Assembly (NCBI RefSeq): GCF_048564905.1
Contig: NC_133007.1
Coordinates: 23,310,001 to 23,374,000, forward strand
Direction: 5' to 3'
DNA from: Vicugna pacos
Lineage: Eukaryota; Chordata; Mammalia; Artiodactyla; Camelidae
Length of the DNA: 64,000 nt
Shown here: positions 12,641 through 25,069 of the stretch, in pieces
Numbering within the stretch: the stretch's first letter is position 1
Layout: every line of letters begins with the position of its first letter
Translations under genes and position numbers: made by a program
Notes under the pieces: generated by a model
The model's input: the letters and a program-made list of their open reading frames with translations, nothing else
What the model was told of the DNA's origin: nothing
The model's database searches: none

Positions 12641-13800
12641 ACATAGAGGGGAGGAGATGAAGACGGCAGAGAAGGAGGATGCTGAACTCACCTCCCTGCA
12701 AAACCGCATCAAAACCACATCTACATGTGGAGCCAATTTTCATTGAGAACAAATTGGAGGCGACTGGCAGAAAGACTCTTCTACAACCAAGGCTGTGAAG
12801 AGAGATCCACACGGAGTCAGGCAGGAAGGGAAGAGAAGCCATCAGGTCAGGACTTAAGCCCGCAGGAGGAGACACAGAAAAAGAGTGCAATTACATAAGC
12901 TCCGAGATCCTCCCTGGGGAGGGAGAGGTTTGAACCACATACTGGGCACCCTGGAGTCCGGCACCAGGGACACAAATCCTCTTAGATGGTATGAAAACCA
13001 GTGGATGACTTAGACGATGGCTGTAAGAAAACGAGACTCCACTCATGAAGAAGAACCCAAATATGCTTGCTTACTCCCAGGAACGGGAGGGAGGAAGCAG
13101 ACTGACAATCCCCAGGACTCTGGCCAGTTTCCCCTCAACCACCCCACTGCCCACCCCAGCCCCTCAAGACCCAACACAGCTCCCCACTAGGGTGAAAGCT
13201 GTCGTTGCCATTGCTGAAGGGAGAATGCAGTTGGGAGAACAGAGGCGACTCAGACCCAGCACTGCGTCTGCAGGGGCGAGGGCAGCCGTGGCGGGTGCTC
13301 ACAGATGTGGCGGAGCAAGAGCTGTCTCGAGCTCTGGCCGGTGTGCCAGGACCGGCCCAGTGCACGCCCCCGCCCACACCGGTGCACACTCTGGCCCCTC
13401 TTGCTCCGGCACCACTCCCCTCTGGGGCAAAGTTGCTGTGGCTGGGAGGGGGGAAAGTGCACACGTAGAGGGAACAGAACCACCTCAGAACTTCTGCTCC
13501 AGCACCTTGGGACCTGGTCCCACCCTCAATAGGGAGGTACCAGCCACTGAACATAAGAGAAGCACCCCCCAAATAAAAAAAAAGGAAATTAAATAATTAA
13601 TAATAATAATAAAAAGAGAAACCCCAGCTCACACCAGGTTCTGGCTCCAGCCGCTCCATCTCCAGCCCAAACTCCCCACAAGGTGAGAGCTGCCAGCATC
13701 GCCTGCGGGAAGGTGTGCCCCGTGCTCATTTCACATCCAGCTCTCCCAGCAAAGCCACTGGGCACACACACAGCATAGGGATGCTCCCACACAAGGCGTT
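12640..13800 (+). mobile_element. LINE-1 5' untranslated region fragment
   Basis: A GC-rich island in an AT-rich surrounding, starting at 'GGAGGAGATGAAGACGGC' and continuing with 'CTACATGTGGAGCCAATTTTC' and 'GGCTGTGAAGAGAGATCCAC'. This is the pattern of a LINE-1 promoter region in this group of mammals. No ORF1 follows, so this is a detached 5' piece. The overlapping open frames here reflect GC richness and not a protein. Confidence 0.6.
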
Positions 13801-15795
13801 CTCTTCTGAATTAAACTTACCATCCTAAACTACAGACTTCAACCTTCCATCTTATTTGAAATGAGTGAAAATGTATCATGCTAAAGATTTACTCCAACTT
13901 ACTCTATTCTAAATTGTAGATTTTTCCTTGCTTTTGCTTTAAGTTACAGCTCTCCTCTAGATTCAATATCGATAGTTTCCTTTCCTCCTTTGAATTTATC
14001 ACAGTGAGATGAATTACGAAATATTTCATTCTACCCTTTCTCCAGAAGTCCACCCTGATTTCTAACATGTTTCTTTTCATATACGTTTCGGAATGGCTGG
14101 TTGCATTTTCTCACTTGCCTTGGAAAATATACAGATAAAAATGAAATTAAAGACAGATAACATGGGTGTCATTGTCAAAAATTTGATTTAACCTTGGCAA
14201 AAAATACATAATCCATATATGTTATTGCAGTAAGAAAAGTAAAGAGCTGCAGGTGAACATTTCATAAACCAAAGCTATTAACCTTGGTTGCCGGAGCTCC
14301 TTCCATCAGACCCACCTATTAGCTGACAATAAGGGTAAAGGAAGAAGCTGAGCTCACCCCTGCCCGTGCCATGGCTTCACACCCACTTTGCAGAAGCTGT
14401 ACATTGCACTGGTTAGACCGCAGTCACAGAACCACAACCAGCTAAACAGAGGCCTGAGAGATGTAGCTTTTACTGTGCCCAGCTAATGACTGAGTGTTGA
14501 TTTATCCTTGAGGAAGTGCAAAACAGACTCCGGGAGACAATCAGGGGGCTTTGCTATATAACACCATTTGGCAACCCATCTGTCTACTAAGGTACATTAA
14601 TGTGCAGTTGGTAACTCAAAGAGGTCACCTGGAAATACCATGGTTCACAGACCAGGGGTGTTTGTCTCAGGACCCTTTCTACCCAAATTAGGGCTCATGC
14701 TCATATTAAATATTTCCCTTTCTAAAGTCATACCTGGCATTTTCTCTGCAGTACAACTGGGTGTGCACTGAGGATGGACGGAGTTGTAGGTAGACCAAGA
14801 AGTGCCTCTTTATTATTAAAACAAAACCAAATTATATCTCGAGAAGAATCTTGGCCCTCGCTACAGAAACCGTCAGCCTCCTGGGAGCAAACCTGAGATT
14901 CAGACAGTGAGTCTTTGAGTAGACCTCCAACAGCCACAAAAAATTTTCAAACTGCCAGTTCCACCAACAGCTCCACTGATCATTAAAGTTGCTGCTCTGC
15001 ATTTAAAGATAATACAAAACTGTCATACGTAAGGTGTATGTCAGAGTACATAACTAGAAGTCTCTGCTGCTAAAAAAATAATTCAAATTAGTGCAGCATA
15101 AACAATATTTATGGGAGACTTAGAGTCTACCCATTCCTGCAGAGTATGTAAGATCTGCCACTGAGTTTGCCAGAACACCAGGGGGCAGCACACATGGACC
15201 AGATCCTGCGTGTTGCGTAGAGTTACTTTCCCCATTTTTGATTTTAGGCTTACATGCTCACCTTCCTTTAAGAGACTTAAAACAAACAGGCCTGTGAACC
15301 TCATAACATTTACAGAAAGAATGGTCCTGAGAACACTGTTCACTTCAGCAAATAGTTTCTTCTCTATGAGAACTGATGGGAGAAATTTCCATGTGGCCCC
15401 AGGACCACGAAGAGTGGTACTTTTCCTTATTTGTCAGTTTCTTCTAGGCACTGTGGATATGTAATTGATCCTGCCTTGGCCATTTTACTGTCCTCTAGTA
15501 ATTTGTGGCCCACATATACCCTGTGTACAGGGTATCATGACACTTTATTTCTTAATTATGCCATTCTTGGCTTCATCTTACTTACTGTCCTTGGATGCAA
15601 TTCCTATATTTTTATGATATGTTTTTAATTATATTTTTAATACTATATGCATGTTTTTGTAAGTAACTTTCAATTATTCTTAGAAATAACAATGTACCGT
15701 GAATTTAAGCATGAGCCTGCAAGCTGTTTGATAATTTGCGGGCTTTCGCACTTCCAAGTTGTGAGTAACAAGCATGCCTAGCCGTTTTGAGCTCT
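13800..15795. other. Intergenic DNA between CD1B and the CD1A array
   Basis: No CD1 exon on either strand and no repeat I can name. This is where CD1C lies relative to CD1A and CD1B in human, but nothing like it is seen. Confidence 0.45.
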
Positions 15796-15810
15796 ACTGC
15801 CACCCAGTGG
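15796..15810 (-). promoter_or_regulatory. CTCF-like motif at left edge of CD1A array
   Basis: The minus strand reads CCACTGGGTGGCAGT, which matches 14 of 15 positions of the usual CTCF core CCASYAGRKGGCAGT. It lies about 27 bp outside the first duplicated unit, so it is single copy and not repeated with the units. Binding is inferred from the motif alone. Confidence 0.5.
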
Positions 15811-16429
15811 TAAAATAAAAAGTTTATCCCAATCTATAGCCTTTGATGATTACAAACACCCTGACATTTTCAATCAGAAGGTTTTTGAGGTTGCAGATAT
15901 TTTGATTCTGTTCTTAGACATCCAAATATTTTATACAATATTACATATTTTTATATTTTTCCCTCAATAGAAACTACTCACGGTGCAACCCACCATCCCA
16001 ATTCAGTCATCAAGCATCTCCCAATTTTTATTTTGTTGTGTATGCTTTGTCTTTGGAGTCTTAAGTGCAGATTGTTGAGTTAATCATCCTCCATTTATAG
16101 CTCTGAGCACACTTCCTCTGTAAAACATTTGATTTTTTAATCCCCATAGCTTTGTCTTCCCCACATTCTAATGTATTAATGTGTTATCCTCCGTGCATTC
16201 TTATCAAATGTGGTATTGTGTGATATACACAGCTTTATTTTTCACACCTGCTATTATCCTGCATATGCATCACTTATTAATATATCTCATTCAGCACTCT
16301 TTCAGAGGCCTCCTGTGTTACTCAGTCTAGTCTGTTGTTTCTACCTGCCGCACAAAATCCCCTAGTGTGTATCTACCTCGTTTTACTTCTGTGTTCCCAT
16401 TGAGATGAGCATCTAGCATGATTCCAGCA

Positions 16430-16880
16430 CCTCACTACCATAAAAGCTCTGTGACAAGCATCCTTGTACGTGGTCCCTCCTGGATCTGCTCAACATTTTC
16501 CATTACACACATTCAGAAGTGGGATTGCAGGGCCAACATGTACGTCGTTAAACCAGTTACTACCACAAACTCTCCAGAATTACCTCAAAACCATCAACGT
16601 GTGGGGATGTCTATGTGTTTCACATCCCTGCAAACACTGGGCTTCTTCCTTTTTTTTAAGCCTAATAGTTTATTTCTTTTTTGATTGAAATATAGTGAGT
16701 TTGCAATGTTGTGTCAGCTTCTGGTGTACTTCCACAGCTTTTTAACGCTGCCAATTTGGTGGTATAAAATGACATAGTGTCTTAATTTGCATTTCTCAAA
16801 TTACCAATGAGTTTGAGTGCAACTTTAATTTCAACCAAAGGCATTCTATGGGTTCTTCACTTACTGATGTATTTCATTCA
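16430..16880 (-). mobile_element. Old LINE-1-type 3' fragment in unit 1
   Basis: The plus strand resembles a reversed L1M/HAL1-type 3' region, including 'CAGAAGTGGGATTGCAGGG' and 'TTTGCATTTCTCAAATTACC'. A small insertion at about 16,640-16,740 looks like a short, younger LINE-1 3' tail. Counterparts occur in every unit. Confidence 0.5.
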
Positions 16881-17371
16881 GAGCTCTTTTCAAGACCTTC
16901 CCCTATTACTCTGTGTGTATAGGTATGAAATAGATTTTACATATATGTATGAAATTTATTTTTAAAACTTCAAATACTTCCCTCAATTTTCTACCTGCTA
17001 ATTTTGTTCAGATGAAACTTTATTGAAGAGAAAGCCTTAATTTTATAAAGTAAAATACAATTTTCACTTCTAATAATTTTTTTATGCAAAAAACCCCAAC
17101 AATTTTATACAGTCTGTGGTACAGAAGCAACAACAGGCAAAACAGTGGAACATCTCAGTGGCCCCCAGCCCTCCTGGACATGCCCATTCCTGTCCCCAAG
17201 GGGCGGGGAACCCAGGACTCCGGTCTGGCAGGACCTCACTTAGTTATAGGTCCTGGGAGGGACCAAGCCCAAGGGGTCGAGGCTGGGAGGGACGAACACC
17301 AGCACGTTTGGCCCCTCCAGGGCCCACTGTTTACCTGGGACTGTGTAGGTATCTATGGTAGGTGGGGGGTG

Positions 17372-18236
17372 TCTGTGTTTCTGTGCCCTCTGTTGGTGCT
17401 TGGCTGTTTAGGGTGGCCCTGAAGCAGAGCGCTGAGGTGCTGCCCAGTACTCCCCGCACTCAGGAAGGCTGGGATGTGCCTTACGGAGAAAACACACGTG
17501 TAGATGCATTTTGTTCAGGGGTGAGTCATAGGGTTGTGGGCCGTGAGTTCAGTGGTAATGAATCAATGGGGCACGAAACCCAGCAAAAGATGAGGAAATT
17601 CACTGACTTGTGTGTGGAGCCAACCAGAAAGTGATAAGGTCACATCCATAACCCTCTGCTGAAGCTCTGGAAGAGATGGTGAAGGAGCCAGACTGGTGGC
17701 TTCATCAGATGATGACTGGTTTTCGTTTGTTTGTTTTTAAAAGCATAGAGAACAGCGCAGCTGTGGGGCTGAAAGCCAAACACATTTACGATTCCGTTGC
17801 CCAGGGTCGGGAAAAGGTTAAACACTTCCTGGCAGGCGTTTTATATTTAAAAATTACTGTACGTAATAAAGTAAACATTTTCAAATACATATAAAGAAAA
17901 ACACACATAAAACAAGGCGATGTGTTCATTAATTGACAAAAATCTGGTGACCAGAAGCTCACTGGAACCGAACCCTGTATGTCCCGTAGGAACAATGGCT
18001 CGGATTTCACTAAGTCAGTGTCTCCTGTGGCTTTAGCACAGCATCCGTGAGTAGTGAGCATGTGCTGTATGTCATCTCACTTCAGTGCTGAGCGTCAGCA
18101 CTCTTGTTCTCTTATATCGCTCATCTGCTTCATTCAGGGTCACACTCCCACTACTGCCTCTCAGGCGTCAGCCCATCAGGGCCTCTCACATGTTACTGCT
18201 TCTATGAATCCCCTGCTGATTTCATAAAATGCACAT
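17372..18236 (+). mobile_element. Tigger-like (pogo family) DNA transposon remnant, unit 1, 5'-truncated
   Basis: Around 17,410-17,570 the decayed frame reads ALKQSAEVLPS...VGREF...NES, which follows the N-terminal DNA-binding part of Tigger/CENP-B-like transposases as I remember it. The part near 17,895-17,960 ('GAAAAACACACATAAAACAAGG') follows the 3' portion. Most of the transposase in between is missing, so it is a deleted remnant. Its 5' untranslated part, present in units 2 and 3, is absent here. A short MER5-like piece follows at about 18,245-18,300. Confidence 0.6.
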
Positions 18237-18599
18237 TATGATTCGGTAAGTCTAAGGTGAGGTCCAACATTCTATATGTCTGACAAGCTCCCAGGTGATA
18301 AATCTGCTCCTTGTCCCTGAGCCACCCTGAATAATAAAGGACTGCATTCTGTCTTCCTCTTTCTCTTTACAATACTTGGAGAAATATTGTCACCTCAATA
18401 GTTCTCAAGAGTAAAATAATAAGAACGATCAGAGTCACAACTGTGTTTCTCCTTAGACAAATCACTAAGGAACTAGGAAAGTGCCAAGTCTCTTGGCCGA
18501 GTGACAACACATTTAACCAGAAGAGGAACAAATGACTCAACTACTACAAAGATGACAGGAAGGAAAAGAATTTTCAAAGACTGTAAATTCGGCATAAGT

Positions 18600-18880
18600 G
18601 CAGCATGGATTTTTATTGAGAACGTATTAAGTGCGGGGAAGACACATTGCCAAGGATACATATGGTAAAAAGACATGCACTCTGCTGTCAAGAAGCTTAA
18701 AAACTAGAAGGGGAAAACAGGACTAAATAGGCACAACAAAGGGTCTGAAGTGAGGAGGACATTTAACAAGGTCCAGTCAAACTGTGATGGGAGTTTAACA
18801 AGGCGGAGACTGCCCCCCTGCCCCGTGAATCAGGGAAGGCTCTCTGGAGGAAGTGACATCTGAAATACGCCTGATAATCC
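18600..18880 (+). mobile_element. L2-like LINE fragment, unit 1
   Basis: Segments 'ACGTATTAAGTGCGGGGAAG', 'CAAGGATACATATGGT' and 'GGGAAGGCTCTCTGGAGGAAG' follow the order of the 3' region of L2 elements. It lies downstream of CD1A copy A and contains a TTTATT at 18,612-18,617 that could serve as the gene's polyadenylation signal. Confidence 0.45.
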
Positions 18881-19122
18881 ATTCGTGTTTGAATATGTGA
18901 GTGTCCCTAGGGCCTCCTTCATTCGGAATTTAAATTTTGAATTTTAAAGCCCCGTAACCCAGGCTAGAACCACAAATTCTACAAAATTACACTTTGCTCA
19001 TAGTGACAACTGATCATTAAGCAGAAATAAACAACAACAAGAAAAGTCGTACATGGAGAGTTGAAGGCCGGCATCACCGGGCTGTGTTTCACTACATCCC
19101 GAGCTCCTGAGCTGCTGGGATC

Positions 19123-21640
19123 TCATTCCAAAGGGAGACAAGAGCTTGCGGGTTGACAGAGTGTCCTGGGAAGAAAAGAGACGGAAGTCACTCGACATGG
19201 GGTGGAGGGGAGACCTGAGGGGGAAGAGGGAAGGGCGCTGGGGGGAGGAGAAGTGAAGGAAAAGAGAGAAAACAAAGATGGGCAGACAAGTGGGGAGTGG
19301 GGGAAAGAGCAGGAAGGATGGACACGGAGAACTCACCGGCGCTTCCGAACCCAAAACGCAAGACCTGCCAGGAGCAGCAGGGGCACCGTCACTGCCAGGA
19401 AGATCCAGCCCACGGAGCTGCGGTGCCCTGTGGATCAGGGTGCACACAGTGGTGTCATTTCAAACCCACTCTCGGTGTCACTGCATGTCCCTGCTCTTCC
19501 TTTGTTCATTCCAGGGTCTGCCTCCCCAGTCTCCTTTCTCCCCATTTCTTCTCTCATCCTCCCTCAGAGATGATTCCTTCATTAAGCGCAACATCTTCCT
19601 ATGTCTGTGGGGCTCTCATTTTCAACTCCCATATTTCTACTTTTCATTTGTGTTCCTCTGGGGTCTGGAGTTCCTAAAATTTCCATTTTTCATCTGGCTT
19701 TCCTGCTCAGATCAAGGACCACCTACCCCCATTCCCAGCCGGGCCCCAGTCCTTGCTCACCCCAGTAGAGGACGACGTCCTGGTCCCCCAGACTGCTGTG
19801 TCTCACCCGGCAGCTCAGGCCAGATGCCTCTCTGGCTTCCACTTCCAAGGACACCCGAAGATACCACGTCCCGTCGGCATTAGGCACGACGTCACTTCTC
19901 TGAGTGCCCTGTTGCTCCTGTTCACCCCGCATCCACGTCACCCAAATAGGCTTTGGGTAGAAGCCAGAGGCATGACAAACCAGCACCAGACGGCCAGGAC
20001 CAGGACTGGGGCCAGGGGACAGCCAGGCCTCTGGTCTTACTGCCGAGGACAGGAGAGACATCAGATAAGGACTCTGAGGCAGACTCTAAGGTCACTTTAG
20101 ACAGACACACCTTTCCCGCCTCTAGGAACCTGCCACCCATTATCCCCTCTCCCCCTTGCCTCCTTCTTGTCCTAAATTGGAAGGGCATGGTGGGATAGGT
20201 GATTTTAGAACAGAAATTTCTTCGAGGGCAGGTGCAGGACTGACCTTGTCGCTGGAGATGTGCCTTCCCTGCATCAAGAAGACCCAAGAGGAAACGTGGG
20301 CAGGTGTCGCTGAGCAGCCTGTGTATTATTTCCTGGGTGCCTTGGTCCAAACTGAATGCAACGCTGACAAGCTGAGCTCTATGTCCACCCTTTGGAGAGG
20401 GCAACCATGATTTGTTCTGGAAGCTCAGCAGCTCTGATCCTTGATAAGCAAACTGCCAAAAGCCTGCTGAGGCTTCCCCAGAGGGCAGCTCACAGCGTCC
20501 TGCTACCTGTATATCAAAAGGATCTGGGGAAGAGGGGCTGTAAATTAGAGGAGAGAAGGAGTGAAAAGATAAAATAAAAATTTTACATCAAAAGATGATA
20601 GAAGCAGAAGGGAGTAGTTTAGTAGATTTGAACGAATAGCAAAAATTTGTTTGATCAGAGATTCTCAGAAGGGAGAATTGGTGGTAATTAGAGATGCAGA
20701 AAGAGATGAGTGACAAAAGGAAGGGGCAAAGTGTTTGAAGAAGACAATGTAAACGGTGTGAGTGAGAGGATAAGGAAGGACTCAGTGTGAGAGAGATGGG
20801 ATTACAATAACCTTGGCTGTTTGGAATGCTCTAGGTTACACTGAATGTATAGACAGAGATTGTCGAAGAGATTACATGGGGGAGGAAACCACACCTTAAG
20901 GCATCGGTCATAGAGTGAGGAAGCTGAGAGCATGTGCTTGGAGACCAGGGAGAGGGGCGGTCACAGGTGAGCACTCAGGGAAGGTGATAGAGCACAAGCC
21001 TGCGGTCAATGAGGGAGGTACGCTCGGGAGAGAGAAGGTTCAGAAATGAGTGCAGGCTGTTTCTCAGAGGAATAAGAAACTCATTGACACACACACACAC
21101 ACCCCATATCCCCAATCCTCACTGAAGAACCTGAACTTACATTTAAGCTGCCATTGAACGATGCGGTTGTGAAATGTCAGAGCACAGTTAATGAAGAATG
21201 TACGAAACAGCGTTTCCACCTCTGTCAACTCCTCGTTGCTGAAGTTGCCCCTGGACCAAGGCCACAGGTAAATGATAGTGCCAGAGCTGCTATTCCAGCC
21301 CTGAGTCTGCAACTCACCCAACCAACCCGAGCCCACATTTTGTTCCCAGGAACGGTTGTAAAAGGATAAGATCCCCATTACGTGGAAGGAGACTGGCTCC
21401 TGGAAGCCTGTGGGAAAAGAACAGAGAGATGAGAAAGGGCACTGAGAAGGAGAAAATGGAGAAGGAAAGGTGCCACAGAGGGGAAACTTCGTATCTAAAG
21501 AAGAGCGAAACCATAGAAATTTGCCTGCCTCAGGGTCCCATCTGGTGTATACAACCTTCAAAAGCGCACAGGGACCTCGAGTCAGGGATGCTGGAGTGAA
21601 ACTTACCTGATCCCATCAACCTCCAGGTTGGGGAAACCAC

Positions 21641-21679
<39 letters not shown>

Positions 21680-21778
21680 CTTCTTGCACCCAACTGGGCA
21701 GCTGCCAGAGCTCTTACCGTCCTCGCTGTCAGCACCTGGGAGGAGAGCCAGCAGCAATGGGAGCTGCAGAAACAGCAT
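19123..21778 (-). CDS. CD1A: CD1A-like gene, copy A, six exons, intact
   Basis: MHC class I-like lipid-presenting membrane protein. Minus-strand coding exons: 21718-21778, 21141-21407, 20245-20523, 19761-20039, 19337-19427 and 19123-19165. All junctions are GT-AG with matching phases, giving 339 codons plus stop. Leader [20 protein letters not shown]. Alpha-1 has ILSFYNRSW and [13 protein letters not shown], closest to CD1a (human [18 protein letters not shown]). Alpha-2 has [16 protein letters not shown] and [19 protein letters not shown]. Alpha-3 has the Ig C1 motif [12 protein letters not shown]. The membrane segment ends LAFWVRKRR. The predicted tail [14 protein letters not shown] has no YXX-hydrophobic motif, as for CD1a, but is longer than the human RKRCFC. 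The tail exon rests on a strong pyrimidine-rich acceptor only. Sequons: NRS, NSS, NFS (alpha-1), NKS (alpha-2). The alpha-1 and alpha-2 proteins equal those of copy C. Confidence 0.9.
21643..21677 (+). repeat. (CA)n microsatellite, CD1A copy A intron 1
   Basis: About 35 bp of CA units roughly 40 bp past the exon 1 donor (minus-strand direction). Length differs between the four gene copies. Confidence 0.95.
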
Positions 21779-22099
21779 TTCATTTGCAGATGTTCTTTCT
21801 TTTGCTCAGGAAAATTGGTCTTTGGTTTCTGTTCTGAACAAACCTACCCCACAATACCTCTGTTCTGACTTCCTTCTGCTGCCAACAGACCAACCTTCCC
21901 TTTAGTCATTTTCTGAAGAAAAACAAAAAACAAAACAAAGAAAACATGCTTCCTCCCTAAAGCCTGGACCTCCTGCTCAGATGCTCGGTTTCCCTGCAGT
22001 TCTGACTCTCCTCTGTGGCTCCCAGACTCTCTCCGTGTCGCAAGCTTCCATCCTCTTCACCTTCCCTTAATTTAACTTCTGTGCACCAATTCTTTTCTT

Positions 22100-23540
22100 T
22101 TTAATATATTTTTATTGAACTACAGTCAGTATACAATGTTGTGTCAATTTCTGGTGTCCAGCACAATACTTTAGTCACTTAGGAACATACATGCATTCAT
22201 TCTCATATTCTTCTTCACCACAGGTTACTACAAGATATTGAATATGGTTCCCTGTGCTGTACAGTATGACCTTGTTGTTTACCTATTTTATATATAGTAG
22301 TTAGTATCTGCAAATCTCAAACTCCCAATCTATCGTTTCCCACCTAATTCCCCCTCTGGTAACCTTAACTTTGTTTTCTATGTCTGTGAGTCCGTTTCTG
22401 TTTCGTAAATAAGTTCATTTGTGTTTTGTTTTGTTTTGTTTTGTTTTGTTTAGATTCCACATATAAGTGATGTCATATGGTATTTTTCTTTCTCGTTCTG
22501 GCTTGATTTAGAATGACATTTTCCAGTTTCATTCATGTTACTGCAAATGACATTATTTTATTTTTTATGGCTGAGTATTATTCCGTTGTATAAATAAACG
22601 ACAACTTCTTTATCCAATCATCTGTTGATGGACATTCAGGCTGTTTCCACGTCTGGGCTGTTGTAAATAGTGCTGCTATGAACGTTGAGGTGTATGTCTT
22701 TTTGAATTAAGATTCCCTCTGGATCTATGCCCACGAATGGGATTTCTGTATCATATGGCAAGTCTATTTTTAGTTTTTTGAGGAATCTCCATACTGTTGT
22801 CCATAATGGCTGCACCAAACTACACCCCCACCAACAGTGTAGGAGGTTCCCTTTTCTCCACACCCTCTCCAGCATTTGTCATTTGTGGACATTTGAATGA
22901 GGGCCATTCTGACTGGCGTGAGTTGATACCTCATGGCAGTTTTGATTTCCATTTCTCTGAGAATTAGTGATATTGAGCATTTTTTCATATGCCTCTTGGC
23001 CATTGGTATCTCTCCATTGGAGAATTGCTTGTTTAGGCCTTGTGCCAATTCTTGGATTGGGTTATTTGCTTTTTTCTCATTAAGTTGCATGAGCTGTGTT
23101 TATATTCTGGAAATTAAGCCCTTGTCAGTATCATCTTTTGCAAATATTTTTTTCCCAATCTGTAGGTTGTCTTTTTGTTTTGCTTATGGTTTCCTTTGCT
23201 GTGCAAAAGGTTGTAAGTTAATTAGCTCCCATTTGTTTATTTTTCTTTAATATCTATTGCCTGGGTAGACTGCCCTAGGAGAACGTTGCTGAGATGTATG
23301 TCAGATAATGTTTTGCCTGTGTTTTCTTCTAAGAGGTTTATAGTGTCTGGCCTTGTGTTTAAGTCTTTAAGCCAGTTTGAGTTTATTTTTGTGCATGGTG
23401 TGAGGGAGTGATCTAACTTCATTGATTTACATGTAGCTGTCCAGTTTTCCCAACACCATTTGCTGAAGAGACTGTCTTTACTCCATTGTACATGCTAGCC
23501 TCCTTCGTCAAAGATTAATTGACCAAAAGTTTGTGGGTTG
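22100..23540 (-). mobile_element. 5'-truncated LINE-1, unit 1
   Basis: On the minus strand this is the C-terminal part of LINE-1 ORF2 plus 3' untranslated region, with broken-frame segments such as [20 protein letters not shown] and [19 protein letters not shown]. The 3' end faces CD1A copy A, about 320 bp upstream of its start codon. A (GTTTT)n stretch lies near 22,424-22,450. The truncated 5' end forms the junction with unit 2. Copies in units 2 and 3 share its lesions, so insertion preceded those duplications. Confidence 0.9.
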
Positions 23541-24129
23541 TAGCCTTGGATGAGTACAAACACCCTGACATTTCCAGAGGGTTTTGAGGTGGCAGATATT
23601 TTGATTCTGTTCTTAGATATCCAAGCATTTTATACAATATTATATATTTTTATATTTTTCCCTCAATAGAAACTACTCACATTGCAACCCACCATCCCAA
23701 TTCAGTCATCAAGCATCTCCCAATTTTTATTTTGTTGTGTATGCTTTGTCTTTGGAGTCTTAAGTGCAGATTGTTGAGTTAATCATCCTCCATTTATAGC
23801 TCTGAGCACACTTCGTCTGTAAAACATTTGATTTTTTAATCCCCATAGCTTTGTCTTCCCCACATTCTAATGTATTAATGTGTTATCCTCTGTGCATTCT
23901 TATCAAATGTGGTATTGTGTGATATACACAGCTTTATTTTTCACACCTGCTATTATCCTGCATATGCATCACTTATTAATATATCTCATTCAGCACTCTT
24001 TCAGAGGCCTCCTGTGTTACTCAGTCTAGTCTGTTGTTTCTACCTGCCGCACAAAATCCCCTAGTGTGTATCTACCTCGTTTTACTTCTGTGTTCCCATT
24101 GAGATGAGCATCTAGCATGATTCCAGCAC

Positions 24130-24590
24130 CTCACTACCATAAAAGCTCTGTGACAAGCATCCTTGTACGTGGTCCCTCCTGGATCTGCTCAACATTTTCC
24201 ATTACACACATTCAGAAGTGGGATTGCAGGGCCAACATGTACATCGTTAGACCAGTTACTACCACAAACTCTCCAGAATTACCTCAAAACCATCAACGTG
24301 TGGGGATGTCTATGTGTTTCACATCCCTGCAAACACTGGGCTTCTTCTTTTTTTTTTAAGCCTAATAGTTTATTTCTTTTTTGATTGAAGTATAGTTAGT
24401 TTGCAATGTTGCATCAGTTTCTGGTGTACTTCCGCAGCTTTTCAACGCTGCCAATTTGGTGGTATAAAATGACATAGAGTCTTAATTTGCATTTCTCAGA
24501 TTACCAATGAGTTTGAGTGCAACTTTAATTTCAACCAAAGGCATTCTCTGGGTTCTTCACTTACTGATGTATTTCATTCAGAGCTCTTTT
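24130..24590 (-). mobile_element. Old LINE-1-type 3' fragment in unit 2
   Basis: Counterpart of the unit 1 fragment near 16,430-16,880, nearly identical to the unit 3 copy. Confidence 0.5.
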
Positions 24591-25069
24591 CAAGACCTTC
24601 CCCTATTACTCTGTGTATATAGGTATGAAATAGATTTTATATATATGTATGAAATTTATTTTTAAAACTTCAAATACTTCTCTCAATTTTCTACCTGCTA
24701 ATTTTGCTCAGTATAAACTTTATGGAAGAGAAAGCCATCCTTTTATAAACTAAAATACAACAATTTTCACTGCTAAGAATTTTTTTGCAACAAACCCCGA
24801 TTTTATACAGTTTGTGGTACAGAAGCAACAATACACAAAACAGTGGAACATCTCAGTGGCCCCCAGCCCTCCTGGACATGCCCATTCCTGTCCCCAAGGG
24901 GCGGGGAACCCAGGACTCCGGTCTGGCAGGACCTCACTTAGTTACAGGTCCTGGGAGGGACCAAGCCCAAGGGGTCGAGGCTGGGAGGGACGAACACCAG
25001 CACGTTTGGCCCCTCCAGGGCCCACTGGTTACCTGGGACTGTGTATGTATCTATATGGGAGGTTGGGGG

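Larger units (their letters stand above)
15837..23540. repeat. Tandem unit 1 of CD1A array (about 7.7 kb)
   Basis: First of four direct repeats. It begins at 'TAGCCTTTGATGATTACAAAC' and ends at the truncated end of a LINE-1. Order: old LINE-1 piece, unique GC-rich block near 17,150-17,340, shortened Tigger-like remnant, L2-like fragment, CD1A copy A, LINE-1. It lacks the 2.97-kb segment found in units 2 and 3. Confidence 0.9.

Noticed and set aside
13045-13596. Overlapping open frames on both strands in a GC-rich island
   Set aside because: Explained by a LINE-1 5' untranslated region; several frames are open at once because of GC richness.
6300-19100. CD1C or a fifth CD1A remnant between CD1B and the array
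   Set aside because: Searched by eye for SGFYP, GSGWL and DAGKA-type motifs on both strands; none found.
22636-23422. Repeated minus-strand open frames in units 1-3 as a host gene family
   Set aside because: They are broken LINE-1 ORF2 pieces, the same in each unit.
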